Part shown: positions 13,668 to 20,781 of the stretch, piece by piece
Numbering within the stretch: the stretch's first letter is position 1
Layout of the letters: each line of letters starts with the position of its first letter
The notes under the pieces: generated by a model
The model's input: only the letters and a program-made list of their open reading frames with translations
Databases searched by the model: none
Told to the model about the DNA's origin: nothing
Position numbers and translations under genes: made by a program
IMG/VR virus record: IMGVR_UViG_3300042546_000405
Coordinates: 1 to 31,572 of that record
From: a virus
Strand: one strand, 5' to 3'
DNA: 31,572 nucleotides

Positions 13668-13720
13668 GTGATAGAGGTTGAGTCCCTGTTACATCCTTAT
13701 GAGGTGTATCACACTCAATC
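13668..13720 (+). ncRNA. Pseudoknot-capable leader of a tRNA transcript
   Basis: GTGATA (13668-13673) pairs with TATCAC (13707-13712). GGTTGAGT (13676-13683) pairs with ACTCAATC (13713-13720), with one G-U. The pairings interleave and the 3' strands are contiguous, giving an H-type pseudoknot with a hairpin (ACA-CCT/AGG-TGT) in its loop. It begins at the predicted transcription start and ends 6 bases before a CAT tRNA. Confidence 0.5.
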
Positions 13721-13726
13721 CATCAA

Positions 13727-13798
13727 AGTGGGGAAGTGTAACGGTTGCACAGAAGTCTCATAAGCTTCAAGAAGGAGGTTCAATTCCTCCCCCCGCCA
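13727..13798 (+). tRNA. trnM(cau): tRNA with CAT anticodon, copy 2
   Basis: Anticodon loop CTCATAA, T-arm GGAGG-TTCAATT-CCTCC. Acceptor AGTGGGG/CCCCGCC has an A1-C72 mismatch, reminiscent of initiator tRNAs, but the anticodon stem lacks their three G-C pairs and position 8 is A. CCA encoded at 13799-13801. Met or Ile2 identity is open. Confidence 0.85.
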
Positions 13799-13804
13799 CC
13801 ACAT

Positions 13805-13877
13805 TCCCTTATAGCTCAATTGGCAGAGCACGGAGCTGTTAACTCTGGGGTTCCTGGTTCGAGTCCAGGTGGGGGAG
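13805..13877 (+). tRNA. trnN(guu): tRNA-Asn (GTT)
   Basis: Acceptor TCCCTTA/TGGGGGA with two G-U pairs, anticodon loop CTGTTAA, T-loop TTCGAGT. Confidence 0.95.
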
Positions 13878-13895
13878 TTTTAATCTAGGAATAAA

Positions 13896-14000
13896 ATGAT
13901 TAATATTTTTAAAAAAATCTATTTTAATATAAAAGCATATATTGAATTTAAAAAAGTATCTAAAAAATGTAGAGAAGAAGACCCATACATCTATAAATAA
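13896..14000 (+). CDS. Small basic protein ending DPYIYK (34 aa)
   Basis: 34 codons, MINIFKKIYFNIKAYIEFKK..., basic and aromatic, ending EEDPYIYK. A TAGGA Shine-Dalgarno lies 5-6 bases upstream. Short proteins of this pattern recur in cyanophages as I recall. It could associate with membranes as an amphipathic helix. The stop codon overlaps a TATAAATA octamer (13992-13999). Confidence 0.55.
   Translation: MINIFKKIYFNIKAYIEFKKVSKKCREEDPYIYK
13992..13999 (+). promoter_or_regulatory. Possible late promoter (TATAAATA)
   Basis: Exact octamer, but only 10 bases before the ATG at 14010, so a transcript from it would be nearly leaderless; it may be chance overlap with the stop codon. Confidence 0.35.
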
Positions 14001-14009
14001 AACTAAAAA

Positions 14010-14780
14010 ATGACTAATAATATATTAGTTACATTTGGATGTAGTTGGACTTTTGGTGAAGGATCTGGATATGTTGATGGAATGGATCAAAATGAATATG
14101 AAGAAATTCAACAGGATGAAAAAATATGTTATGATAATTCTTGGAGAAAAATCATAGTAGATCATTATAATCTTAGACACATAAACTTTTCTGTTCCAGG
14201 AAGTAGCAATCAAAGACAGTTTAAAACTGCTAGGGAATATTTTGTAACAGAAGAATGGAAAAAATTAATTAGTGAACGCAGAAATAATGTTGTTGTTTTG
14301 TGGGGAATTACCAGTACATATAGAAATTATTTTTGGTGTAAAGATACTAATAGATACCAAAACATTTTTTATTCTAAATCTAAATATGATAGATACCAAG
14401 ACAAATTGGCAAAAGCAATGATGTCATGGTCCTATGTTAAAGAGGTTGAGGAAGAAGTTGTAAAAAATGAAATATTATTTTTTAATCAATATTTTAAATT
14501 GGTTGGTGTAAAAAATATGTGGTTTGATACTTTTAATTCTTTAGATTATAAAGAAAAATTTGATAATTTTTTAGATCAATATAAAGAACAGAGAGATCTT
14601 TTATCGATGCTTTGTTATGAACATGCTAGAAAATTAAATGGCAGATTAGTTTTGAATAATAATTTTAAATATGCTGAAGAAAATGGATTAATAAATTTAA
14701 TTAGTTTTCATCCTAAAAAAGAACAATATAAAATTATTGGTGAATATTTTATTAGAAAATTGAAAAAATACTTCAAATAA
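14010..14780 (+). CDS. SGNH-hydrolase-like protein
   Basis: 256 aa. The N-terminal LVTFGCSWTFGEG has the GxSxT-like nucleophile block of SGNH/GDSL esterases. SVPGSSNQRQF supplies an Asn-containing block, NNVVVLWGITS follows, and FHPKKEQYKIIGEYF near the C-terminus gives the His of the catalytic dyad or triad. The family acts on acyl esters of glycans, lipids or peptides. Substrate unknown; modification of cell-surface polysaccharide is a guess. It sits between tRNA genes, with strongly AT-rich codon use. Confidence 0.7.
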   Translation: MTNNILVTFGCSWTFGEGSGYVDGMDQNEYEEIQQDEKICYDNSWRKIIVDHYNLRHINFSVPGSSNQRQFKTAREYFVTEEWKKLISERRNNVVVLWGITSTYRNYFWCKDTNRYQNIFYSKSKYDRYQDKLAKAMMSWSYVKEVEEEVVKNEILFFNQYFKLVGVKNMWFDTFNSLDYKEKFDNFLDQYKEQRDLLSMLCYEHARKLNGRLVLNNNFKYAEENGLINLISFHPKKEQYKIIGEYFIRKLKKYFK

Positions 14781-14792
14781 ATCAATAAATAG

Positions 14793-14821
14793 TTGACAAA
14801 ATAATTTGTCTCTGTTAAAAT
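14793..14821 (+). promoter_or_regulatory. Sigma-70 promoter for tRNA-Val
   Basis: TTGACA, 17 bp, TAAAAT; the -10 ends 9 bases before the tRNA. Confidence 0.8.
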
Positions 14822-14830
14822 AAAATCATC

Positions 14831-14902
14831 GGGCGATTAACTCAGCGGTAGAGTGGCCTCCTTACAAGTGGTAAGTCACTGGTTCGATTCCAGTATCGCC
14901 CA
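14831..14902 (+). tRNA. trnV(uac): tRNA-Val (TAC)
   Basis: Acceptor GGGCGAT/ATCGCCC, anticodon loop CTTACAA, T-loop TTCGATT; one T-T mismatch in the anticodon stem. Confidence 0.95.
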
Positions 14903-14928
14903 TATATAAAATGAAGCATATATAACTT

Positions 14929-15105
14929 ATGAAAGATAAAAAATTCAAAAAATTAATTCAAAAACCTTTAAGATTTCATCATCAAGATATCCATGAAGAA
15001 CTTGATAGTATTAAATTATCATTAGCAGATATTAGGAGATTAATGGAAAATGTTAGTAGTGAGATGCAAAGATTGCAACAAAGAGTTGACAAGTCATCCA
15101 TCTAA
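14929..15105 (+). CDS. Small helical hypothetical protein (58 aa)
   Basis: 58 codons, MKDKKFKKLIQKPLRFHHQD..., a basic N-terminus followed by a heptad-like helix (ELDSIKLSLADIRRLMENV). It overlaps the next gene by 56 bases in another frame. The coding pattern (coiled-coil heptads) argues that it is real. No function known. Confidence 0.5.
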   Translation: MKDKKFKKLIQKPLRFHHQDIHEELDSIKLSLADIRRLMENVSSEMQRLQQRVDKSSI

Positions 15106-15307
15106 AACTCAGTGTTGTGGATGTTCTAATATGATGACTGTCTGTGCTGATAACATATCAGCCATTGATTTAACTAAAGTAATTATTATTAATTCAAATA
15201 ATAAAAAACCTCATAAAAAAACAAGTTTATTTTCTCCAGAAGAACTTGAGTATCAAGAATCTAGAAGAAAAAGAAAAGTTCGCAAATTAGATTTTGAAAT
15301 ACGTTAA
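15050..15307 (+). CDS. Zinc-ribbon-like small protein (85 aa)
   Basis: 85 aa. Cys pairs CKDC (residues 6-9) and CCGC (22-25) look like a small zinc ribbon; a conserved-looking C-terminus EELEYQESRRKRKVRKLDFE is strongly basic. AGGAG precedes the ATG by about 11 bases; a GTG at 15059 is an alternative start. Possibly a nucleic-acid-binding protein; no direct evidence of partner. Confidence 0.65.
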   Translation: MLVVRCKDCNKELTSHPSKTQCCGCSNMMTVCADNISAIDLTKVIIINSNNKKPHKKTSLFSPEELEYQESRRKRKVRKLDFEIR

Positions 15308-15347
15308 ATCTTAACTAAATAAGAAAATAAAGTTTTCTTATTAACTT

Positions 15348-15434
15348 GGAAGGGCAATCCGATTGGCGACGGAACCTGTCTTGAAAACAGTTGAGGTGTT
15401 AAAGCCCTTGGGGGTTCGACTCCCCCTCCTTCCG
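15348..15434 (+). tRNA. trnS(uga): tRNA-Ser (TGA)
   Basis: 87-nt class II tRNA with acceptor GGAAGGG/TCCTTCC, anticodon loop CTTGAAA, long variable arm, discriminator G, T-loop TTCGACT. Confidence 0.95.
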
Positions 15435-15477
15435 TTTAACAATTTTTTAATTTGTGTTATAAAATGAACACAATACA

Positions 15478-15507
15478 TTGACGTTTAAAAATTAAAAACT
15501 ATTATAT
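15478..15507 (+). promoter_or_regulatory. Sigma-70-like promoter for the small-protein group
   Basis: TTGACG, 18 bp, TTATAT, upstream of the ATG at 15534. Confidence 0.55.
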
Positions 15508-15533
15508 AGTAGTACAACTACTTATAAACCCCA

Positions 15534-15689
15534 ATGGATGATCATACTTACCAAAATTGGGTGAAGATTAAAGAAACCTTTGAGTCTTCTGGTAATACAA
15601 ATAACATGTTTTATCGTAGGGCCTGTGAAATAGTAAAAACTAAAAGAGACCCTTTAGCAAAGTTTTTTGGTGATACTAATAATGGATAA
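15534..15689 (+). CDS. Small conserved-looking phage protein (51 aa)
   Basis: 51 codons: MDDHTYQNWVKIKETFESSG, then FYRRACEIVKTKRDPLAKF. It is soluble and helical; the pattern is familiar to me from cyanophage genomes. Its end overlaps the start of the 28-aa membrane peptide by 8 bases. Confidence 0.65.
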   Translation: MDDHTYQNWVKIKETFESSGNTNNMFYRRACEIVKTKRDPLAKFFGDTNNG

Positions 15690-15768
15690 AACAATTATAT
15701 CTGCAATAATAATTTTTACATTAATTGGTTTATTCATCAGATGGGGACTTACAAACGCATATGCGTAA
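15682..15768 (+). CDS. Single-span membrane peptide (28 aa)
   Basis: 28 codons: MDKTIISAIIIFTLIGLFIR, then WGLTNAYA. One transmembrane helix with a charged start and an Arg at the end of the helix. The size is like the small subunits of photosystems or cytochrome b6f, but no specific one matches. It overlaps the previous gene by 8 bases. Confidence 0.45.
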   Translation: MDKTIISAIIIFTLIGLFIRWGLTNAYA

Positions 15769-15795
15769 GTAAAGATAATTTAAATGGAGAGAAAG

Positions 15796-15912
15796 ATGAT
15801 TTTTCATATTGTAGAGACTCTTGCAGCGAGTCCAGTTTGGTTGTTCTTTTGCGGTTTTGGCTTGACAGTTGTTCCTTTTATGGGTATAATGATTATACAC
15901 CGAGATAAATAA
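15796..15912 (+). CDS. Small membrane protein (38 aa)
   Basis: 38 codons, MIFHIVETLAASPVWLFFCG..., one transmembrane segment and a basic tail (IIHRDK). GGAGAG is a good Shine-Dalgarno 6 bases upstream. Function unknown. Confidence 0.55.
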   Translation: MIFHIVETLAASPVWLFFCGFGLTVVPFMGIMIIHRDK

Positions 15913-15920
15913 TCTTATTA

Positions 15921-15994
15921 CGGGGTGTAGCTCAGTTTGGTAGAGCACTGCTTTTGGGAAGCAGGGGCCGTAGGTTCGAATCCTATCACCCCGA
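15921..15994 (+). tRNA. trnP(ugg): tRNA-Pro (TGG), copy 2
   Basis: Acceptor CGGGGTG/CACCCCG, anticodon loop TTTGGGA, T-loop TTCGAAT. Similar to but not identical with the copy at 12729. Confidence 0.97.
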
Positions 15995-15999
15995 TTAGT

Positions 16000-16022
16000 A
16001 AAATCTTTGTAATTTTACTATT
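16000..16022 (+). terminator. Hairpin after tRNA-Pro, possible terminator
   Basis: 8-bp stem AGTAAAAT / ATTTTACT with a 7-nt loop, followed by a T-rich but interrupted tract. Confidence 0.5.
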
Positions 16023-16048
16023 TAAATTTTAGTTAATGATTTTTTTAA

Positions 16049-16177
16049 ATGGAATCACAACAGGAAATTTCTAAAATTGAATCTATAGATTTTACTAATG
16101 AGTCAAGTAAAGATGCATCAGAGACAGATATCAAAGAGTTGATAGAGGTCTTGACAAACCACAACGATGCATGTTAA
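16049..16177 (+). CDS. Small acidic hypothetical protein (42 aa)
   Basis: 42 codons, MESQQEISKIESIDFTNESS..., acidic. There is no clear Shine-Dalgarno. A TTGACA box for the following tRNA lies inside its 3' end (16151-16156). Plausible but unproven. Confidence 0.4.
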   Translation: MESQQEISKIESIDFTNESSKDASETDIKELIEVLTNHNDAC

Positions 16178-16198
16178 CTTTGATTTGTTGAAACACAC

Positions 16199-16270
16199 GG
16201 GACTGTCGCCTATTGGTTAAGGCCCACTGCTTATAACGGTGTGAACTGAGTTCAATTCTCAGCAGTCCTA
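16199..16270 (+). tRNA. trnI(uau): tRNA-Ile (TAT), copy 1
   Basis: Acceptor GGGACTG/CAGTCCT, anticodon loop CTTATAA, T-loop TTCAATT; CCA encoded at 16271-16273. Reads AUA, common in AT-rich phages. Confidence 0.95.
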
Positions 16271-16274
16271 CCAA

Positions 16275-16346
16275 GGGAGTATAGCTTAATGGTTAGAGCG
16301 GCCTGCTTATAACGGGTTAGTCTGGGTTCAACTCCCAGTATTCCTA
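16275..16346 (+). tRNA. trnI(uau): tRNA-Ile (TAT), copy 2
   Basis: Acceptor GGGAGTA/TATTCCT, the same anticodon loop CTTATAA, T-loop TTCAACT. Tandem to copy 1 with 4 bases between (counting CCA, 1 base). Confidence 0.95.
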
Positions 16347-16351
16347 TTGCT

Positions 16352-16369
16352 ATTCGCTATTTGCGAATA
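16352..16369 (+). other. Inter-tRNA hairpin
   Basis: TATTCGC / GCGAATA, a 7-bp perfect stem with a small T/A loop between tRNA-Ile and tRNA-Met. No T-run, so more likely a processing or spacer element than a terminator. Confidence 0.5.
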
Positions 16370-16375
16370 ACGAAT

Positions 16376-16448
16376 GCTCGTTTAGCCATCTGGTGAAGGC
16401 AGCGAACTCATAATTCGCCTCAGGAGAGTTCGATCCTCTCAACGAGCA
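16376..16448 (+). tRNA. trnM(cau): tRNA with CAT anticodon (Met type), copy 3
   Basis: Acceptor GCTCGTT/AACGAGC, anticodon stem GCGAA/TTCGC with loop CTCATAA, T-loop TTCGATC. Fully paired acceptor, so elongator type. Confidence 0.93.
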
Positions 16449-16474
16449 CTCGGACAGAATTTAATCTGTCCATC

Positions 16475-16503
16475 TTGACTTCTCCAAGTCAACCCCTTAT
16501 AAT
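16475..16503 (+). promoter_or_regulatory. Near-consensus promoter with inverted repeat on the -35
   Basis: TTGACT, 17 bp, TATAAT. The -35 is the left arm of TTGACTT-ctcc-AAGTCAA (16475-16492), an operator-like inverted repeat. A GGACAGA/TCTGTCC hairpin (16452-16471) sits just upstream. Confidence 0.8.
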
Positions 16504-16525
16504 ATTAAGGTCAACATTCAAAACA

Positions 16526-16741
16526 ATGACTCTTACAACTAAATTCAAGAAAGACATTCAAACTCTTCGCGGTGCTGCAAACGGAGATTTTTATCTCGAT
16601 GTAAAGAATCCGAAACTTTATAAAAAAGTTCGCAGATATTATGAAGGTGAAGGTGTAGTGTTCTCTGGTGATCCTTTGGATGATTATGAAATGCTAATGG
16701 AATATCTCTATCAAGATCTTGAAACTGTAGAAGTTGCCTAG
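16526..16741 (+). CDS. Small conserved-looking cyanophage protein (71 aa)
   Basis: 71 aa from MTLTTKFKKDIQTLRGAANG. The earlier in-frame ATG at 16475 lies inside the promoter and is rejected. It contains DFYLDVKNPKLYKKVRRYYEG and ends acidic. Single small alpha/beta domain likely. The near-consensus promoter suggests strong early expression. I recall close relatives in many cyanophages, with no function assigned. Confidence 0.75.
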   Translation: MTLTTKFKKDIQTLRGAANGDFYLDVKNPKLYKKVRRYYEGEGVVFSGDPLDDYEMLMEYLYQDLETVEVA

Positions 16742-16783
16742 TCATGGAGAGACTATAAAAACCCTGGTCGGGAGCAACCCCTT

Positions 16784-17017
16784 ATGGATAAAACAACTAT
16801 ACTTAGGTATGTTGGTAATGCACTCCTCATAATTGGATATTACATTCTTTTATGGGGAGATGAAAAAATTGGATTAATTGTTAAATTTCTTGCTGGAATC
16901 TTGTTACTTCCTTCATTTGTTTATTTAAAAATGTGGGATTCTGTAACAATATGTGGATTTTATGCTTTTATTGAAATTACTAGATTAATCCATCTTTTCG
17001 CCACGGATGGGCGTTAA
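16784..17017 (+). CDS. Integral membrane protein (77 aa)
   Basis: 77 aa with three likely transmembrane segments: about 9-26 (VGNALLIIGYYILLWG), 31-47 (IVKFLAGILLLPSFVYL) and 53-70 (VTICGFYAFIEITRLIHL). The loops are short. It starts 42 bases after the previous gene. Function unknown. Its last codons lie in the first GATGGG of the downstream repeat region. Confidence 0.7.
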   Translation: MDKTTILRYVGNALLIIGYYILLWGDEKIGLIVKFLAGILLLPSFVYLKMWDSVTICGFYAFIEITRLIHLFATDGR

Positions 17018-17150
17018 CAGTACTGGTGGAGTCAAATGACCCTCATTTTGGTTTCTTGCTTTTCCATTAAAAAGCAAGTGGTGCGGATGGGGAATTCTTT
17101 CTCCGCCTGGTTTCTTGCCTCCAGTTAAAGGGCAAGTGGCGAGCCTGAAT
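17004..17150 (+). repeat. Tandem RNA hairpin repeats upstream of the glycan operon
   Basis: Two copies of a unit whose core is TGGTTTCTTGC, a hairpin loop and GCAAGTGG, at 17049-17081 and 17108-17139, 59 bases apart. The stems co-vary: CTTGCTTTT/AAAAGCAAG in copy 1, CTTGCC/GGCAAG in copy 2. CGGATGGG precedes each (17004 and 17084). The conserved flanks plus compensatory stem change argue for an RNA function. A terminator follows. This fills the 200-base gap before the radical SAM gene; no ORF is seen there. Confidence 0.6.
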
Positions 17151-17156
17151 TTACTA

Positions 17157-17181
17157 AGATGGGTAAATCCCATCTTTTTTT
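17157..17181 (+). terminator. Strong intrinsic terminator ahead of the glycan operon
   Basis: AGATGGG-taaat-CCCATCT then seven Ts. It lies between the hairpin repeats and the gene at 17216, so it may act as a riboswitch- or attenuator-style expression platform, since GATGGG also occurs in the upstream repeats. Confidence 0.85.
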
Positions 17182-17215
17182 ATACCATAAAATAAATACA
17201 TTTTTAATTCTTATT

Positions 17216-18028
17216 ATGGTAGAAGTATCTCACTTAGAATGGCATATAACACATTCATGTAATTTTATGTGTCAGGGGTGTGGGCATTTTACTAATGATG
17301 GATATAATGAGCATATATCAATTGATGATTTAAAAAAATGGTATTCACTTTGGAAAAATAAAATAAAACCCAAAGAATTATCAATACTCGGTGGAGAACC
17401 TTTATTACACAAAGATTTAATTGATATAATTTACATGACAAAAGAGGAATGGAATATTCAAGAAGACCAATATTATGAGATAGTTACTAATGGTGTTTTA
17501 ATTGATAGGCATCCAGAATTACCAAAAGCTTTATATGATACTAATTGTGTCATGACAGTATCAATGCATTCTTATGATAAAGAATACTTAAAAGTGTTTT
17601 TAAAATCTTTATCTAAAATAAATGAATGGGTTGAATTATATGGTATTAATGTAGTATTAAATGATTCTGCTAATCATTGGATAAAAACCTATCATGGTAG
17701 TGGTAAAAACATACTTCCTTTTGAAGACAATGATCCACAAATGAGTTGGGATAGATGCCCATCAGGACAACAGAATTTTCAATTATATAATGGAAAAATG
17801 TATAAATGTTCGCCACTTGCATATCTACAACTTAAAAAAAGAAAATATGGAGATCAATTATCACCAAAATGGGATCCATATTTAAAATACAAACCATTAT
17901 CACCAGATTCTACTGAAGAAGAAATATATGAATTTTTTAATAGAGGATCAGAATCTGTCTGTAGCATGTGTCCTAAGAACCCTCAAAAATTTATAAAGTC
18001 TAATCCGATGAAAAAATTCATTGACTGA
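17216..18028 (+). CDS. Radical SAM protein with C-terminal auxiliary cysteines
   Basis: 270 aa from MVEVSHLEWHITHSCNFMC; the earlier ATG at 17159 lies in the terminator and is rejected. CxxxCxxC is C15, C19, C22, and the SAM-binding GGEP is at 59-62. C-terminal cysteines C181, C198, C249 and C252 suggest a SPASM/Twitch-like second iron-sulphur cluster. Such enzymes modify peptides, carbohydrates or nucleic acids by radical chemistry. The position at the head of the sugar cluster suggests a sugar or glycan substrate, but this is only context. Confidence 0.85.
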   Translation: MVEVSHLEWHITHSCNFMCQGCGHFTNDGYNEHISIDDLKKWYSLWKNKIKPKELSILGGEPLLHKDLIDIIYMTKEEWNIQEDQYYEIVTNGVLIDRHPELPKALYDTNCVMTVSMHSYDKEYLKVFLKSLSKINEWVELYGINVVLNDSANHWIKTYHGSGKNILPFEDNDPQMSWDRCPSGQQNFQLYNGKMYKCSPLAYLQLKKRKYGDQLSPKWDPYLKYKPLSPDSTEEEIYEFFNRGSESVCSMCPKNPQKFIKSNPMKKFID

Positions 18029-18073
18029 ATTTTGTTTTAATGTTAGGATGCAATCCATATCATAATTTAACAT

Positions 18074-19075
18074 ATGAAAGTTGCCCTTATCACTGGAATA
18101 ACAGGACAGGATGGATCGTATCTTGCAGAATTGCTTCTTCAAAAAGGTTATGAAGTTCATGGCATTGTTAGAAGAGCATCCCTTATCAATACTCATCGTA
18201 TTGACCATATCTTTGATTCTATTAATCTCCATTACGGTGATCTTACTGATTCTACCAATCTTGTAAGAGTTATTCAGCAGGTTCAACCAGATGAAATTTA
18301 TAACTTGGGTGCCCAAAGTCATGTAAAAGTGTCTTTTGAGATGCCAGAATATACTGGTATGGTTGATGGTCTTGGAACTCTTCGTATTCTTGAAGCAGTT
18401 CGTCTTTTAGGAATGGAGAAAAAAACAAGAATTTATCAAGCATCTACTTCTGAACTATATGGTCTCGTTCAAGAAGTACCACAAAAAGAAACAACCCCTT
18501 TTTATCCTCGTTCACCTTATGGAGTCGCTAAACTTTATGGATACTGGATTATTAAAAACTACCGAGAATCGTATGGATTACACGCAAGTTCTGGAATTCT
18601 TTTCAATCACGAATCCCCTCGCAGAGGAGAAACTTTTGTCACAAGAAAAATCACTCGCGGATTATCACGAATTTCAACTGGGGAACAGGACGTATTATAT
18701 CTCGGAAATTTGAATGCAAAGCGTGATTGGGGACATGCTAAAGACTTTGTTGAAGCAATGTGGTTAATGCTTCAACAAGATAACCCAGATGACTATGTAA
18801 TCGCTACAGGAAAACAATACTCGGTACGCGAGTTTGTTGAAGAAGCATCACCTTATTTTGGAATGAAAATTGCTTGGGAAGGTGAAGGTTTAGATGAAGT
18901 TGGTATTGATAGACTTACTAAAAAAGTAATAATTAGAGTTAATCCAAAATATTTTAGACCAGCAGAAGTTGAATCTTTGTTGGGAGACCCATCAAAAGCG
19001 AAAGAAAAACTAGGATGGGAACCAAAAATTACATTTGAACAATTAGTTGAGGACATGTGTTTATATGGACAATAA
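18074..19075 (+). CDS. gmd: GDP-mannose 4,6-dehydratase
   Basis: 333 aa, the usual length. The Rossmann motif GITGQDG is at residues 8-14, with NADP-type RRAS at about 33-36. Catalytic STSE (about 124-127) and YGVAK (Y149, K153), and [15 protein letters not shown] further on, are typical of GMD. It converts GDP-mannose to GDP-4-keto-6-deoxymannose, first step to GDP-fucose. Its codons are slightly less AT-rich than the neighbours. The end overlaps fcl by 11 bases. Confidence 0.96.
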   Translation: MKVALITGITGQDGSYLAELLLQKGYEVHGIVRRASLINTHRIDHIFDSINLHYGDLTDSTNLVRVIQQVQPDEIYNLGAQSHVKVSFEMPEYTGMVDGLGTLRILEAVRLLGMEKKTRIYQASTSELYGLVQEVPQKETTPFYPRSPYGVAKLYGYWIIKNYRESYGLHASSGILFNHESPRRGETFVTRKITRGLSRISTGEQDVLYLGNLNAKRDWGHAKDFVEAMWLMLQQDNPDDYVIATGKQYSVREFVEEASPYFGMKIAWEGEGLDEVGIDRLTKKVIIRVNPKYFRPAEVESLLGDPSKAKEKLGWEPKITFEQLVEDMCLYGQ

Positions 19076-20003
19076 TTCTAAAATCTTTGTTGCTGGTCAT
19101 AATGGTTTAGTTGGATCTGCAATTGTTAGAAATTTAAAGTCAAAAGGGTATAATAATATTATTACTGCAAATAGAAAACAACTAGATCTTACCGATCAAT
19201 GTCAAGTTGATTTATTCTTCATTGAAAATAAACCAGATTATGTATTTCTTGCTGCAGCAAAAGTAGGTGGTATCGTTGCTAATCGAGATTATCCAGCAGA
19301 TTTTATTCGAGACAATCTTTTAATTCAAACAAATGTAATTGATGCCTCTTACCGATATGGTGTAAAAAAACTGGTATTTTTAGGGTCTTCTTGTATATAT
19401 CCTAAACATCCAACTATTCCGATTACAGAAGATCAATTCCTTACTGGACCATTAGAACCCACAAATGATGCCTACGCAGTTGCAAAAATTGCTGGAATTA
19501 AAATGTGCCAAGCGTATAATAAACAGTATGGATTTAATGCAGTCTCATTAATGCCAACTAATCTTTATGGACCTAATGATAATTTTGACCCAGAAAGTAG
19601 TCACGTTATTCCAGGTATAATGGGGAGAGTTCATAAGGCAAAAATTAATAATGAACCTTTTATAGAGTGTTGGGGAGATGGATCTGCATTACGTGAATTT
19701 TTATTCATTGATGATTTTGCTGAAGCATGTTATACTTGCATGATTAAATATAATAACCCTGAAATTATTAATATCGGTAGTGGCAAGGATATTACAATTA
19801 AAAATCTAACAGAATTAATTTGTAATGTTTTAGATTACACTGGTGAAATTAAATGGGATACTTCTAAACCCAATGGAACCCCAAGAAAAGTGATGAATGT
19901 TGATAAAATTAAATCTCTTGGATGGGATACTAAAACTGGGATTAGACAAGGTTTATACGAAACATACGAATGGTTTAAAAACAATGTCAATGATCGGATT
20001 TAA
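19065..20003 (+). CDS. fcl: GDP-L-fucose synthase (GDP-4-keto-6-deoxymannose epimerase/reductase)
   Basis: 312 aa from [20 protein letters not shown]. GxxGxxG at 11-17, SSC at 108-110, YxxxK as Y137/K141, and FIDDFAEAC are typical of GMER/WcaG. It completes GDP-L-fucose synthesis from the Gmd product. Overlap with gmd and with the following fucosyltransferase shows a single coupled operon. Confidence 0.95.
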   Translation: MDNNSKIFVAGHNGLVGSAIVRNLKSKGYNNIITANRKQLDLTDQCQVDLFFIENKPDYVFLAAAKVGGIVANRDYPADFIRDNLLIQTNVIDASYRYGVKKLVFLGSSCIYPKHPTIPITEDQFLTGPLEPTNDAYAVAKIAGIKMCQAYNKQYGFNAVSLMPTNLYGPNDNFDPESSHVIPGIMGRVHKAKINNEPFIECWGDGSALREFLFIDDFAEACYTCMIKYNNPEIINIGSGKDITIKNLTELICNVLDYTGEIKWDTSKPNGTPRKVMNVDKIKSLGWDTKTGIRQGLYETYEWFKNNVNDRI

Positions 20004-20781
20004 TTCTTTAGGAAAACTTGGTAGACTTGGAAATCAAATGTTCCAACTTGCGTCTTTAAAAGGTATTGCAAGAAAAAATGATTACAATTATTGTCTCCCT
20101 CCATCTACTAATGTTAATGAATGGGAAGATCACCAATTGTTTGTTCCATTTAAGCTTCATAACGTTATGCTGCTTAATATCCAATATCTTGATGGTAAAA
20201 GACCTACCATTGTAGAAAATGAATTTGGATTTAATGAGGAATTATATAACAATTGCCCAAAGTGGGTGAATCTTCAAGGATACTTTCAATCAGAAAAATA
20301 TTTTAAAGATATTGAAGATGAAATTAGAGAAGATTTTGAATTTCATGACCATATTTTTAATCCAGCAAAGGAAATGATTGAAACTATAGATGATCCAATT
20401 TCTCTTCATATTAGAAGGACTGATTATCTACAACTATCACATCAACATAACAATCTCGATTTAGATTATTATGAAAAGGCATTAGAGCATTTTGATACTG
20501 ATAGAACTGTTGTTATTTTTTCTGATGACCCAGAATGGTGCAAATCACAGACATTATTTGAAAGTGATAGATTTTTAATTGCGGAAGGAAACTCTAATTA
20601 TGTTGACCTTTGTTTGATGACTCTATGTAAATCGCATATTATTGCAAACTCTTCATTCTCTTGGTGGGGTGCATGGTTGGCAAAGAGTGATAAGGTTATT
20701 GCACCAAGTAAATGGTTTGGACCTGATAATCAACACCTAGATACTAAAGATCTTTATTGCCCAGATTGGACTGTAATTTAA
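19984..20781 (+). CDS. Alpha-1,2-fucosyltransferase-like protein (GT11)
   Basis: 265 aa from [20 protein letters not shown] (a start at 19990 is also possible). GRLGNQMFQLAS is the GT11 N-terminal motif, HIRRTDY (142-148) is the GDP-fucose-binding motif, and ANSSFSWWGAWLA near 225 is the third GT11 motif. It should transfer fucose from GDP-fucose in alpha-1,2 linkage, usually to galactose. It begins inside the end of fcl, directly after the donor-making genes. Confidence 0.92.
   Translation: MSMIGFNSLGKLGRLGNQMFQLASLKGIARKNDYNYCLPPSTNVNEWEDHQLFVPFKLHNVMLLNIQYLDGKRPTIVENEFGFNEELYNNCPKWVNLQGYFQSEKYFKDIEDEIREDFEFHDHIFNPAKEMIETIDDPISLHIRRTDYLQLSHQHNNLDLDYYEKALEHFDTDRTVVIFSDDPEWCKSQTLFESDRFLIAEGNSNYVDLCLMTLCKSHIIANSSFSWWGAWLAKSDKVIAPSKWFGPDNQHLDTKDLYCPDWTVI

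Noticed and set aside
12331-13763. Plus-strand frames through tRNA genes (12331-12624, 13295-13567, 13551-13763)
   Set aside because: They translate tRNA sequence; no RBS and no protein-like pattern.
17159-17216. Earlier ATG for the radical SAM gene at 17159
   Set aside because: It lies within the terminator hairpin and would add a sequence unlike the family; the ATG at 17216 begins right at the conserved domain.
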